From Sequoia sempervirens (Eukaryota > Streptophyta > Pinopsida > Cupressales > Cupressaceae): 64,000 bases of DNA. The notes under the pieces were generated by a model. That model was not told where the DNA came from. It saw nothing but the letters and a program-made list of their open reading frames with translations, and searched no databases. The stretch spans positions 225,832,194 to 225,896,193 of the forward strand of contig VDFB02373365.1 in the NCBI GenBank assembly GCA_007258455.2. The letters are read 5' to 3'. Positions 11,243 through 23,460 of the stretch are shown in pieces; positions within the stretch are counted from its first letter, which is position 1, and each line of letters begins with the position of its first letter. Position numbers and translations under genes: made by a program.

Positions 11243-12410
11243 GTGAGTTGGAAGAATCTAAGTTTATATTGAACAACTAGAAGGCTTTCAGTTATCAGAC
11301 AATCCTAATATGGTCTGTAGATTGAAGAAGACATTATTTGGACTCAAGCAAGCACCTAGAGCTTGGTATGCAAGATTGGATAAGTACTTGTTGCATTAAA
11401 GATTCAATAAAGGTTCCATATTTAGGAATCTTTATTTTAAGGTTGAGAAAGATCAAATTTTGATTGTGGTTGTGTATGTTGATGATATAATATTTGGAGG
11501 AAATGAAGCAATGAGCAAGATATTTATAGAATAGATACAAAATGAGTTTGAAATGTCAATGTTTGGGGAGATGAATTTCTTCCTTGGACTACAAATTAAT
11601 TAGAAAAAAAAGATATTAATTTCACAATCAAAGTATGTTAAGGAAATGTTGAAGATGTTTGGAATGGGATACTCTAAAATGATATGTACTCCTATGGTTA
11701 CTAGTTGCAACCTGAGTAAGAATGAAGAGCCTCCTAAGGCTAAGGCTGATCAAAGCAAGTACAGATCAATGATTGGAGGATTGATGTATCTAACTACTAG
11801 TAGACTGAATATCATGCATGTTGTTTGTCTTGTGGGTAGATTTCAAGAAGATCCCAAAGAGTCACATGTGGTGGCAATAAAAATAATATTTAGATACTTG
11901 AAAGGAACTCCAAAGCATGGTTTATGGTATCCAAAGGATATTGATTTCTCTCTAAGTTCTTATGTACAAATACAAATTGGGTAGGTTTTGTGGATGATAG
12001 GAGAAATACAAGTGGTGGTGCTTTCTTTCTTGGAAGTAGGTTAGTGTCTTGGCTAAGAAGTAGGACTTAGTGTCATTATCTGTTGCAAAGGTAGAATACA
12101 TTGTTGTAGTATCATGCTACACACAATTGTTGTAGATGAAGAAAAAATTAAAGGATATTAGAGTCCATATGATGAACCAATTCCTATCTTGTATGACAAT
12201 ACAAGTGCTATCAATATTTTAGAGAATCTAGTAATGTATTCAATGAGAAAGCATATCTCAATCCGATATCACTTTCTAGGAGAAAAGGTTGTAAAGAATG
12301 AGGTGAAGTTGGAGTAAGTGCATACTAAATATTAGGTTGCAGATATCTTCATAAAGGCTCTTCCTAAGGAAAATTTTGAGTATCTTTGAGATAAGTTACA
12401 AGTTATTGTC
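11243..12410 (+). pseudogene. Ty1/copia reverse transcriptase and RNase H, 5'-truncated and decayed
   Basis: Coding homology begins abruptly inside the reverse transcriptase, at a degenerate GELEE stretch then VYIEQLEGF. It continues with FGLKQAPRAWYARLDKYL, the catalytic YVDD box at 11475-11486, and FLGLQI. The longest open piece is 11646-11984, with YRSMIGGLMYLTTSR and FRYLKGTPKHGLWY. RNase H follows in other frames with DDRRNTSGGAFFLGSRLVSW, and the C-terminus is near 12400. Stops occur at 11397, 11532 and 11601, and a frameshift after 11980. Gag, protease, integrase and the 5' LTR are missing to the left, where the CACTA-like block lies. Confidence 0.9.
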
Positions 12411-12910
12411 CCTCCTTTCAACTATATGGATATGGTTATGCATCAGTCGAGTGCATTTCATTATTCATTCTTTGTTTTGGACTGATGTTGGTGGCTACCT
12501 CTCAAGGGGAGTAGGTAGTGGCATTTTTGGTTGTTGCAATTAGGGGGATTAATTGTTGTCATTGTGTTTTATATCAATGTTTTCAAAGAGAGTGAAAGTT
12601 GAGGTTGTAGAGAAGTTGTTATCCCTATTTCCCTTGGAGGAGAAAAAGTATATATGATTGATGTCAAAGGAGAAGCAAAGTAAAGAAGATATGTGTTGTC
12701 CTTTTACATTGATGTCAAATGGGGAGAGAAAGTTAACTGAAAATCCATATGAAGAAAGGGGGAGAGAAGTCCTGTAAAAGAGAAAGTGTTGGAAAGAGTT
12801 GATGTTTGTGTAAGGGGAAGTAGTGATGCACTAATGTGTAGTATATGCTGCTTGATCAGAGTTGTTGGTTTTTGTTGATTTTTTTCATATCATTTGTTGC
12901 CATCAATGAC

Positions 12911-12921
12911 AAAGGGGGAGA
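12911..12921 (+). other. Polypurine tract of the copia element
   Basis: AAAGGGGGAGA sits directly before the 3' LTR. A polypurine tract primes plus-strand synthesis in LTR elements, and its position here fixes the LTR start to within a base or two. Confidence 0.75.
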
Positions 12922-14246
12922 TTTTTGGAAGTTTGTGTTGTCAATGATGTCAATAGATCTATGTTACTACATTGATGTCAACCGATGGAGATGATTTGAT
13001 TGGTTGCATTGTGTTATCATTAGTAGTCCCACTGATGTCAACCGATGGAGATGCTTTGATTGGTTGCATTGTGTTATCATTAGTAGTCCCATTGATGTCA
13101 ACCTTTAGTGTTTCTTTTATGAGCATATGTTTTTGGATGTTAAACCTCTTGTGTGGCTGAGATGCTGAGAAAGTGTTACAAATGTTGAATGGTGTTTGTG
13201 TTGCTTGGTTTCCAAATGCTTTTGAAAAATTTTGAATAAAAGAGGAAACATTGTGGTAAAGAGTATTTAGTGTTTTGCTCCACATTTCTTCATGGTTGAA
13301 GATTTGCTTATGTGTTTTGGATATATTGATCAGAGGTGTTCAAAGGTTTTATATCCTAAGTTTCAGGTTTTGTATTTTTCAAGAAAAGAAGTTATGTTCA
13401 CCAGTGTGTGAGTTGTGATACAATGTTGTCTAGGAGAAATGGTTTTGTTCCACATTTCTCCACATTGTGGTTTCTAGTTTTGTAGATCTAGGATTGTGCT
13501 TATATTGTGTATATCTATCTTCAGTCTAATTTTTTTTTATTTTTGGTGCTCCACAAGGTTGAGTTCATGTGTTACAGTATGTGGAAGGTTAATTGGGTGT
13601 ATAGAATGAGTATTTTCTTCAGGTGTATGATGTTGCATATAATTTGTTCGATTTCAAGGTGTTGATGGAATATTCTAAATTGTGTTTAAGTTTTTTGTAT
13701 GGTTTGTGAGTCATCTTTGGATTTTAGGAAGTGTGCAAATAAATGTTTAATAGTGTTAACATAGGTTTGATTGACCTTGGGTGTTTACACTGATTGTATA
13801 TATGATTTAGTGTTTGTGGAAGTGTGGCATGGCATGTATATGTGGATTTAGGTCTAAATTAAGGTGTGATATGGTTTTCCTTCATTCCTCTCCACTATGG
13901 GAATATTTTGGTGCCAACCTAATTTGTATTTGCACGTTTGAGGTGCATAGTTGACCTTGAAAGATGTTTCTAAGGTTGTGAATGGTATAAAGAAAGGTGA
14001 ATTGTTGAATGTGAGGATGTGTTGAGATGTGAAAGAAGAAGGGTCTACATTTTTAGAGTACCTGAAGTTTCTAATAGCAATGAGCTAGAGGTTACTAATG
14101 GTGCAAAATTGTAGTGGTGGATATTCTCTATTGCTTTGAGATGGATTTCTCTTTGTAACAATCTTCTATCTTCTTCTTTCTAATCTACCAGTGAGCCATT
14201 GATTGTGATCCCTCTGATAGTGATCCTATTGTATTTGATATTGCAA
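12922..14246 (+). repeat. 3' LTR of the copia element (right end uncertain)
   Basis: The repeat begins at about 12922 after the polypurine tract. Its first roughly 400 bases are matched by 63582-64000 at the window end: both contain TTGATGTCAACC motifs, a stretch GGTTTCCAAGTGCTTTTGA or similar, and TTTCTTCATGGTTGAAGAT. The 3' boundary is not found. The terminal-inverted-repeat element at 14247 may lie inside the LTR, or the LTR may end just before it, which would make it about 1.3 kb. No second full LTR is present for comparison. Confidence 0.6.
12971..13103 (+). repeat. 60 bp tandem duplication inside the copia LTR
   Basis: Two copies of a 60 bp unit (12971-13030 and 13031-13090), followed by the first 13 bases of a third, start with AC/ATTGATGTCAACC. 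They differ at only about two positions. The related LTR at 63582 carries the same TTGATGTCAACC motif at other spacings, so the motif is prone to duplication. The frames over it are repeat by-products. Confidence 0.85.
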
Positions 14247-15019
14247 GGGTATGTGTAGGATCATCATGGAAAAAATAGGCCCTTAAGTGGCAAAAAATTC
14301 AGAAAAATCGGAGTTAGGCAACTTGACGTAAAAATTTGAATAATTTATCTTTATTATTTCAAAAATATGTAAGAATAGAATCTATAGCAAATTGAATGTA
14401 GTTTCTAAACTACAAGGTTTATTTTAAAAAAAAAACTACTTCGTGAAAATTTGAAATTTCAATGCAGAAGTACTTAAATTTTAGGAAAAAAATAAGTAGG
14501 TGTATGTCTGACCACCCTAACCACAATAAAATGATAATATATTTTTAAAAGATTTTAAATATAAGTAGAGGACTCATGTCCCGATGTGATGCATAGTTTT
14601 TGTAATTTTTTTCCAAGTAAATAATTAATTATGAATTTTTATTACAACTTTTAAAAAGTATAAAAACTTGTATGTCGACCACCTTAACTTGGTAGATTTT
14701 TTATTAATTCATTTTTTTAATCCTATAGTATGAAGCATAGAATGTGATGCATGTTTTAGATTCAAAAAATGTGATATCATTTGAAAGCTATAAATATTTT
14801 TCAATCAACCTATCAATCAGACTTTAGTCATAATTCAAATAGAAAATGAATAATAATTATTTATTAAATTAAAAGTAAAGCATAATTTATATTTGTGGAA
14901 AGATGAGAATCTCCTTTAAAAACCCTTTTTCATTTTATTAATTTTGGGTTAAAAAAAATCGTCAGCCACATACCCATCATATTGCCACTTTTCGGCCCAT
15001 CATGATCATGCACATACCC
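14247..15019. mobile_element. Small non-autonomous DNA transposon with terminal inverted repeats
   Basis: The left end GGGTATGTGTAGGATCATCATGG, then GGCCCTTAAGTGGCAA, is the imperfect inverse of the right end TTGCCACTTTTCGGCCC, then ATCATGATCATGCACATACCC. The inverted repeat is about 40 bases each side with small gaps. A second CACATACCC lies just inside the right end. The 773 bp interior is AT-rich and non-coding. GCAA borders both ends (14243-14246 and 15020-15023) and could be part of the target duplication, but the flanks TTGCAA and GCAATT are palindromic, so its size is unclear. The superfamily cannot be assigned safely. Confidence 0.65.
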
Positions 15020-16770
15020 GCAATTACTTTATATTGTGATCTAGTCCTCACTGTGTTTTTTCCCTTTTTGGTTTTCCATGTAAATCTGGTGTTCTCATGT
15101 GTATAAATGTTTTTACATTACTATTTCTCATGTTTATATTCTACTAATGCATGATAAGGGTTTAAGGATTAATACAGATTTGAATGTTATTGAGGGTTTT
15201 GATGTTTGTATAACAAATTCATCCCCCTCTCAGCTGTCTTGTGCATTCAACAATATATACCTATCTATCCATTCGTTTATCTATATATCTACCCAAGAGT
15301 AATAAATATGCATCTATCAACTTTGCCTCCCAAATCTCTACACAAAACTTTTAAAAAGAAAATAATATGAACCTTCAAAATTAAATTTATTATAATATAT
15401 GAGTGCAATAATAGTTCTAAAGTAAAACTAAACTAAATCTTAAGTAAATAAGAAAACTATTAATTGAAAAGTCTCTACTATTTTAATATTTTACCTCTAA
15501 AATCCATCCTTCCTACCTTTAGTATATGTTGGCTTTTTTTTTTAATTTCTTTATTTGATTTGTTTATTTCTATAGTTTTATATATATTTATGTGTGTTAT
15601 ATTTCATTTTTTGTAAGTCATTATTTAGATTAATTTTTAAGTTGTATTTTTTAATAATATATATGTCATGTATAAATTTACATGCTCACAACATGAATTT
15701 ATGTGATGTCATTGTAGAATGTCTCTCAATGTAATTAAGAGATTTTGATCTTGAGGTAAATATTATAGTTAAATATGTTTGAGTTTGAGTACTATTAGAA
15801 TGAGTGGCTTCTAAGAAAGTCTTGACACTTAGAGACATAATATTTTATAGTTCATGTAAGTCAATCTAAATTCTTTTGAAAAAATATGTGCAATTTTTTG
15901 AATCAATGTTTTAAATCATACTATCCATTGTCAAAAAAACGGAGAACAAAGATGATGGATTATGTAATTTGATTTGAAATTTTGACTCAAGAAACTTGAA
16001 CAAAACTTTTGCCAAAATTATTTAGATTTAAGTCCTAATATTTTACCCCTATGAACATTACCTAAATGTAATGAGTTCTAACCATATTATTCATACCAAC
16101 AAAAGATGGGTTTTTATGAGCTAGTAGTTATAAAATATGAGTCAATAGTAGATCCTATATATGAGGAAGAATAAATTGCTACTAATGATGGATGAGAATT
16201 GGTGGATGGTGGTAGAGTTATATAATGTGGTGGATGGAATAATTATGTTTTAAACTATATTGACTTGACAACTATTTACATTTTTGGGGCCATAGACTAT
16301 TTTGTGTTGTGACATTTTTATATTTTATGGCCACATATTTGCTTGTGTTATTCTCAACTTTACTAATTTATCTTTGATACATGATCCCATTACACCCATT
16401 TTTAAAAAATTTGGCTATTTACTCTAAAATATTTATTAGTTCCAAGAAAGAATAATAATGCATCAGTTTGATTTTATTAGTTGGTACCAAAAGAACCAAT
16501 GAGATGTTAGAATTAAAATAGTTTTACCAAATTTCCTAATGTATTATTTTTATCAAATTTCTTTTAAAATATCAAAATTAATTTATCAATCATTGGATGA
16601 TAGTTGTGAATAGTATTATTAGTATGACAAGCTATGAAATATTTTAGCATTTTTTTATTTTGACTATAAAAAGTTAATAGTGTAAACTTAATTTCATGTC
16701 ACCATTTCATAATGGCATTATTTTTATTAAAGGATTTGGACCAATGAATATAATTTTTTATTATATTTGA
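15020..16770. other. AT-rich sequence, no recognised feature
   Basis: The stretch has stops in all frames, long T and A runs, and only short chance open frames. I found no repeat partner for it elsewhere in the window and no coding motifs. Confidence 0.4.
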
Positions 16771-16774
16771 GTCA

Positions 16775-17395
16775 ATTTTTCTTTTTTTTTTAATTTTTTT
16801 TTATAAAAGTGGTAGAGCCACTATATCGTATATTAAAGAGAAAAAGAGAGTTACATAGCTTTCAAAGAGAAAAAACCAGAGTTCTGCCTAGGAGACAAGA
16901 GAAAAAATACAATTGAACAAGACACTAATTTATGAAACTTTCAGAAGAACTAGCTAACTCTAAAACTGGAGGGAAAGACATACTAGAGTGATGGTCATCC
17001 ATAGCTTGTTTGTACAAGAAATGCATTGCATTGAAAGTAGACATGGCATTACTATACATAACTTCACCAACATATGAGCAAAGACACCTAAGCTGAGCAA
17101 AAAAGACATGAGGATTGTCCCCCACCAAACTAGTGACCAAAAACTATAGTAGAGAGGAATTAGAACTGTTTGACATAATAACACTTAGAAGAATTTTACC
17201 ATCTCAGAGCACCATGTTACATCCATCAAGTTTGAAACAAACATAGATGCCACCTTATTAGAAAGAGCCATAGGAGAGTTTGATAACCATTCACAACCAA
17301 CTACACGTCTGAGAGCCTCCTCAACTTGATCACATCTAGACATGAATGTGCATCGAAGATTCATACTTGAGAAAGGGAGAGAGTCCCTTGCTTCC
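16775..17395 (-). other. Possible retroposed sequence with A-rich tail (minus strand)
   Basis: Read on the minus strand, this block ends in TCTACCACTTTTATAAAAAAAAATT followed by more A-rich sequence (plus-strand T runs at 16777-16804). Upstream of it are two overlapping open frames of 71 and 74 codons with no recognised domain. An A-rich 3' end after a transcript-like block suggests a LINE 3' end or a retroposed transcript. I see no reverse transcriptase motif or target duplication, so this is weak. Confidence 0.25.
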
Positions 17396-18261
17396 TATAA
17401 TCTACATTTCATTTTTTATTTTAAATAATTGTAAACATGTCATTTATCTTTCTTTCTTTCACCTTCATAAAATTAACTTTAAAATTATTTTGTCTCCTTA
17501 AATGATATTTCTAACATCACTCAATTCATTAGACACAACAAAATTCACATGAACAAAAACTTACACAATGTGTCTCTTGTTTTAATATATCACCTTTCAT
17601 AAAAAATAAAATGAAATAATAAAATCTGACTCAAAATTAAAACACATATTAATTACTTATAAAAATTCTGTCTAAAAATGTCCACTTAAACTAATAAAAT
17701 TAACATAGAATGAATTCAATAATTAACCTTTATATATTTGAAAAAAAAAATTATCACAATTTACCAGATCAAACCATCAAGAAAGAAAGAAAAATGAAAA
17801 ACCCAAGTACATATTTTCTACAATCCTTTCACATTTCTCTTGTCAATACAGAATCTTCCTCATCATTTCATACTGTCTTTGAGTTTTTTTTTTTATTCAC
17901 TGTGCAAATATCCCCATATGACCATCAAATTTGACCCACAGATGGAAGTATGGAAGAATACATCATACTTTAAATCCAATGAGAAAAAGGAGAACGTCTT
18001 ACTCCATCAACAACCAATGCAAGTCCAGCAGAATCTTCGGATAGAAGCCAAAACCAGAACTGTATCAGTCCACACAAGACGTAACACCACATGCAAAAGC
18101 TTAGCATGCAGAGAAACGTATTATAAAGCAGTTCAAATGGGAGGAGGAAAAGATATACCTTTTCTCTTTCACTGTATTTTTTTTTTTTTTTGTGGGCTCT
18201 CCTATTTTCACTTGAGCACTTCTCATGTCATTATATGTGGAGCTTTCATGGAAGCCTTACT
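17396..18261. other. Unassigned sequence
   Basis: A 143-codon frame at 17840-18271 is the longest in the area, but its product is a low-complexity Phe/Ser/His mixture with a T-run-encoded Phe tract, and there is no family match I can see. Treated as chance. The stretch is somewhat less AT-rich at 17930-18150. Confidence 0.3.
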
Positions 18262-20272
18262 AAAGGACTAGAATTTTCTCAGTTTGCCCGTGTATTGTAT
18301 GCATCTCATGTAAAGTGAGCAATAATATCAATTTCACCATATGTTTTGTTGTGATGGAATCTTTTAAAATATAATGAGTATCATGCGAAATTTTATAGTT
18401 AGGTATTTTTATCTTTTTAATTTTGTATTTATTGGAAAGAAAGAAAGAATGATAACGATGTGGGTGTGGTTTTATTGGAGAAAGAGTTCACTAGAGGTTT
18501 ATTCCTATTCAATTGAAGATCCGCATCCCAACAATGAATGTCATGAGGGAAAATTTAAAATGCACCACTTCCACATTCTCAACTTTGAATTTATTGAAAA
18601 GAAAAGTGGATGTGGGTTTCTTAGAAAGATTCCTTAATAATTAAAGACCTTACCAAAGATTGGTTCTTATCAAAAATTAAGACCCAATAAGAAAAAATGC
18701 AAATACCCAACACCAAACAAAAAAGATTAATTAGAATGATCAATTATACACTTAATACAAACGAAGATGATTAGTATATGGTTAAAAAACTAAAATTATA
18801 TTCTAAGAGTTGAATGTCAGTTAAAGTATCTTGACATGACACTTTGTTAGTGATTGAAGTGACAATTTGGGGGTTCTAGATGACTTAATGTATATAAGAA
18901 TGGGGTACAAATTAATGATAGCCTATTTTTACAACCATGTTTCATGTTTTCTTAGTGGGCCCAAATCATTACATAATACATTTAGTAAATTTTTACTTGA
19001 TTATTAGCTACAATCACATGTAGATTTTATTTGATTGTAGATTTTATTGAACCATGTTTTTCATAAAAGAGATCTCATAAAATAGTCACCTACCTCTCCA
19101 AACCCCTCTATAAGATGGCTCTTTTTACACACCCACTTAAAACAACCTATGGTAAATGATAATATTTATCAAATTACTATATTTTAAAATATTACATTGA
19201 ATGTCGTGATTTTGTTTAAGTGCATCTATGTATTTCATAGGTACTAATTATTTTGAAAAGTATTGTTAGTAGAAGGGAGATTTTGTCTCCATGAGGAGTA
19301 TTGAGTTAGTAGAGGTGATCGTTAATCAAGTAATGAGAAAGGTGGCATCATTTTCAATCTACATTTGAATAACAAAAATGTAACTAGGAAAGAATTGTCA
19401 AGATGTCATGAACCTAGAGACAATTAGATGTTGGTATTCAATATTAAGATTTGGGAATACTTTCTTAAGAAAATTAATGCCTTGGGAACAAACTTAGTTC
19501 CTAAGTATAAGGTATTAATAGAAACCCATAAATAGATAATTGAGAACTCCTAAGAAAGGATAGGAAGAATAAGAAATTGGAAGAAATCACAAGGCCTAAT
19601 GTGTATTCAAAGAGGACACTTGAACACAATCCGACTAAGATATTGGAAAGATCTAAAAGGAATTAGATAATAGTAGCACAACAATTATAAGCTAGATGGA
19701 AAACTTGAAGAATCTGGTGGGGTTTTTTGGAATGGACACTTGGGAAAGAAAAATAAAATATGATCAGTAGTAGAATGCAAAACATAGAATCCAAGGAAAT
19801 TCAAAGTTTGAGAAAAACTTGAAACAATTATTACATTGGGAAGTGAAGCATGTAATATTATTTTTTAGAAAAGGAGTAATTATATTAATGAGAGAATCAA
19901 AGGAAAATTTCCCATGTAATAAGGTAAGGGAATAAGATATAAGGAAGAAGGATACATAGTGGAGAGGTTAGAGAAATATCAATGAAGCATTTTTTTAGTT
20001 GGATCATTGTTGGATTAGAGAGAAAGAAGAATAGGATGGACGTAGGAGATCTATGATAAAGAGAGTAGAAGGAGAAATTGGTTCATCTCATAAAAGTGTT
20101 TAATATATTCTATGTCTATGTTAATGAAAATACTTAATTCATCTCATTATAAACTTCTATCGTAGTCTCATTGTCATTATTTTCTTGCTCCTTCCCTTTG
20201 TATTTGGAGGTGTGACATGGTTATGTATGGTTTTGATCTCTAGTTTTACTCCAAGGAACTTTGTAGCTTAGG

Positions 20273-20535
20273 GTCAATAAATATATTTTGTGTTGGCTAG
20301 AGATGGTTGAATTGACACAAGCTAAATTATTATATGAACCCCTTGGAAATGGTTGGAATAGTAGTCAAGAAATTTCTTATATGATTAATTGTGGAAGTTA
20401 AACTAGTCAATAAATATTTTGTGTTGGCTAGAGATGGGTGAATTGAAACAAGCTAATTTATTCTACGAACCCCTTGGAAATGGTTCAAATAGTAGTCAAG
20501 ACATTTCTTAGGTGATAGTTGTGAAAGTTAAACTA
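20273..20535 (+). repeat. 133 bp tandem duplication, shared by copies A and B
   Basis: GTCAATAAATAT...TTGGCTAGAGATGG starts at 20273 and again at 20406. Each unit includes GAACCCCTTGGAAATGG and GTAGTCAAGA. Copy B has the same pair starting near 34950 and 35084, so the duplication predates the split of the two copies. Confidence 0.85.
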
Positions 20536-21110
20536 TGTAATGTTATCCTAGTTGGTTTAGTGGATATATAGATACCAAATGATTGTAAAATTATTATAGA
20601 TTTCTTTCCTACACATATTCCCTTAAATATATTTAGGAACAATATGTGAAGGAAAATTGAGTAAAATGTTAGTTTATTTCAAAAGAAACTAAAAATTTGT
20701 GTAGGAACACTTCTTAATACCCCTTATGTAACCACTAGGGGTAGTGAGTGTGGTTTGACTTATGCACACAATAATTTCAATCTATTCATGTTGCCATTGG
20801 AATAGGAGTCAAGACATTTCTTAGGTGATAGTTGTGGAAGTTAAACTATGTAATGTTATCCTAGTTGGTTTAGTGGATATATAGATACCAAATGATTGTA
20901 AAATTATTATAGATTTTTTTCCTACACATATTCCCTTAAATATATTGAGGAACAATATGGGAAGGAAAATTGAGTGAAATGTTAGTTTATTTCAAAAGAA
21001 ACTAAAAAATTTGTGTAGGAACACTTCTCAATACCCCTTATGTAACCACTAGGTGTAGTGAGTGTGGTTTGACTTATGCACACAATAATTTCAATCTGTT
21101 CATGTTGCCA
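20487..21110 (+). repeat. 313 bp tandem duplication, present only in copy A
   Basis: GTCAAGACATTTCTTAGGTGATAG occurs at 20495 and at 20808, and the following 300 bases repeat nearly perfectly up to GTTCATGTTGCCAT. Copy B has a single unit (about 35175-35490). The event is therefore specific to copy A and recent relative to the A/B divergence. Confidence 0.88.
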
Positions 21111-22840
21111 TATATACATACTCCTTAAGTCACCTTTATTTGATAACTTCCTTGAGCCCCAAATCTTCCCTATTATCCATAAAATTATCTTTATTAAATT
21201 CCTAGATCATTCTATTGATTAGTGTGATTTAATATTTGAGCCATGCATGTCATGATTTTTATCAAGACATTCCTTTGACTTCTATCACATTAATGCCACT
21301 TGTAGTCCCTATTTTTATTTTGACTTAGTACATAGCCTCCCCTTCTAGAAAACTTTGTATGTTGTATAAAACAAATTGGAAACTATTTTTCTTGTGAGCC
21401 TCCTACTAATGTGGGCCACCCCTCTCTCTTTTGATTGATATTAAAACCTTTATTTTCCTCTCAAATTTAATTTCTCTCATGGGTCATCCATCACCCATCT
21501 GATGACACATAGAAATTTCTATAAAAACTATAGCCACAATAGGCCCTACCCCTTTATCTTTTACCTACCCCTTTATCTTTTACCTTTCTACATTTTTTCT
21601 AAACATTCACCTTGATAGCATCCTCTAAGATGTATCATCCATTGAATTTTGGTATAATTTAAAGTGTGGATTTCTTTTCATCACCACCATTGTGTTCTAT
21701 TGGGATTTAATTGTGGTCCCCACCTTAATTTTTCCTCACTTTTGTTTGAGAATGTTTGGAGCTCTTGTGACACTAGCATTCTTATAGTTGTTCTAACAGT
21801 TTATGCTGAATATTATTAGACAATCTAGAGATTCTGAGGATCATCTTTATGAAATGAAGCTAGAATCTTTTTGAAACTTTTTTATCTAGGAAGCTACCTC
21901 AACTCCTAGTTAGATAAATTTATATATATCCTTCTACCATGGTTTTAAACCCATAGTTAAATGATATCAATATGATGTATTTCTAATCCAAGTTTGATTG
22001 CCCCTCCATCATTCTAATGTTAATTGATCATAACTACTTTTGAATTCCAATAATGATATTTCCTCCATATTCCACAAGCTCTCTTTACTTGGACATTATA
22101 GATAATACATGTATCTAACTAAGCCTATCATGGCTCTAAACATTGGTAACTAATTTCTTAAATTTTTGTTTGTGTCTCTTCTTATCCATTGATTTTATAT
22201 AAACAAAAGATCATCTAGAAAATGGTGTGGTTCTTGTGACATTCTCTCTTCTCTTCCTCTCATAATCTATTCTTTTTAAATTCTTCTTTAGCTCCCTATG
22301 TTTCCACTATGCAAGGAGTCATGTTTTTCTATAAATACAAGTTAAAACCTTAATGTAAAACTATTTTGTACTTTTAATATATTTCTAATTGATCATTAAT
22401 ATTTTATATTTTGACTAATATAAGTTCATTTTTTATTTTTTTTCATAACTCATCCTAGAGAGTGCCTTGTTTTTTGAGTTCATGAATATATTTTCTTTTA
22501 TCTACTTATACCCTTAGTTTGAAGTGACTTATTTGTGTATGTTTGAATTCCCATTGGTCGGAATGTTAATTAATGTCATTTTGTGCATAGGTAGGATTAT
22601 ATAACATAAGTTAAGGAAACCCTACTATAGGTGTTTTCATATTCATGGATAAGATTTGGCTAAGTGTGTAAGAGAATTATGATTTGCCACCACCTTTAGT
22701 GCAACTTTTCCCATATTTTTTACTTTTTTTCTCTATCATTATCCTCCTAACCCTATCTTATTTTAACCCTTATCCTTATCTTGTCATTTTTTCTTTACTG
22801 TTGCTAGCATAAGTTAGATTAGTTTCTATTATACATCTTT

Positions 22841-23395
22841 AAGAGAATTTTTAACCTAGTTGTAGTTTAATGCTAGAATAGAAAGGAAATATAGCTTTCT
22901 CAAGAGAATCCCACACACATTTATGAAAAAAATTCAATGATAGGTTCTCATCCTATTGGAGCTTTTCAAGAACCATACAAAAATGCATGAGTGCATATTT
23001 TCATTAGATTTGGTAATTAGTGGTCATATGGTGTACAATTTTCATACACCTAAGATAATTGATGATTCTAATATGTATATAATTTTCTAAGTCATCTGTC
23101 TATCTTCTTCTTGTATTTAAGAGAATGTTTAACCTAGTTGTAGTTTAATGCTATAATAGAAAGTAAATATATCTTTCTCTAGAGAATAGAACACACATTT
23201 ATGAAAAAAAATCAATGATAGGTTCCCATCCTATTGGAGCTTTTCAAGCACCGTACAAAAATACATGAGTGCATATTTTCATTAGATTTAGTAACTAGTT
23301 GTTATATGGTACAATGTTCATACACCTAAGATAATTGAGGATTCTCCCCTGTATATAATTTTCTAATTCATTGGTTTATCTTCTTCTTGTGAGAG
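22841..23395 (+). repeat. 278 bp tandem duplication in copy A
   Basis: AAGAGAATTTTTAACCTAGTTG at 22841 recurs as AAGAGAATGTTTAACC at 23119, and the two units align to their ends (…ATCTTCTTCTTGT). They differ at perhaps one base in ten. In copy B only the start of the first unit is present before the copia LTR at 63582 cuts it. Confidence 0.85.
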
Positions 23396-23442
23396 ACTTC
23401 TCCCCTAATTCTCATGGTAGAAATTCTACTTCCAATATTTTT

Positions 23443-23460
23443 TGGCACTCCTAGTGGGAC
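23443..23460 (+). other. Possible primer-binding site after copy A
   Basis: TGGCACTCCTAGTGGGAC begins eight bases after TTCCA at 23430-23434. A TGGCGCC...GGGGA sequence right after the 5' LTR is typical of Athila/Tat/Ogre Ty3 elements. This sequence has the same form but with substitutions. If real, copy A is a 5' LTR on the plus strand. Confidence 0.4.

Larger units (their letters stand above)
18262..23434 (+). repeat. Copy A of a long LTR-like repeat (about 5.2 kb)
   Basis: From about 18262 this sequence matches 32932-35561 almost continuously, then 45027-45518, then 62301-63581 (copy B). The landmarks are TGTATTGTATGCAT at the left, GGTATTTGGAGGT, GTAATGTTATCCTAGTTGG, and TTGTTTGAGAATGTTTGG further right. 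Copy B is split by two insertions; copy A is not. The right end is followed by a primer-binding-like sequence at 23443, and no coding is seen inside, so an LTR of a Ty3-type element is the simplest reading. Outside the aligned part with copy B (after about 22945), the right 500 bases are known only from copy A. Three internal tandem duplications are listed separately. Confidence 0.65.

Noticed and set aside
12959..13285. Frames with a duplicated 20-residue unit on both strands
   Set aside because: By-products of the 60 bp tandem duplication in the copia LTR.
17840..18271. 143-codon open frame as a gene
   Set aside because: Low-complexity product with a poly-Phe tract from a T run, no homology recognised, and no supporting context.
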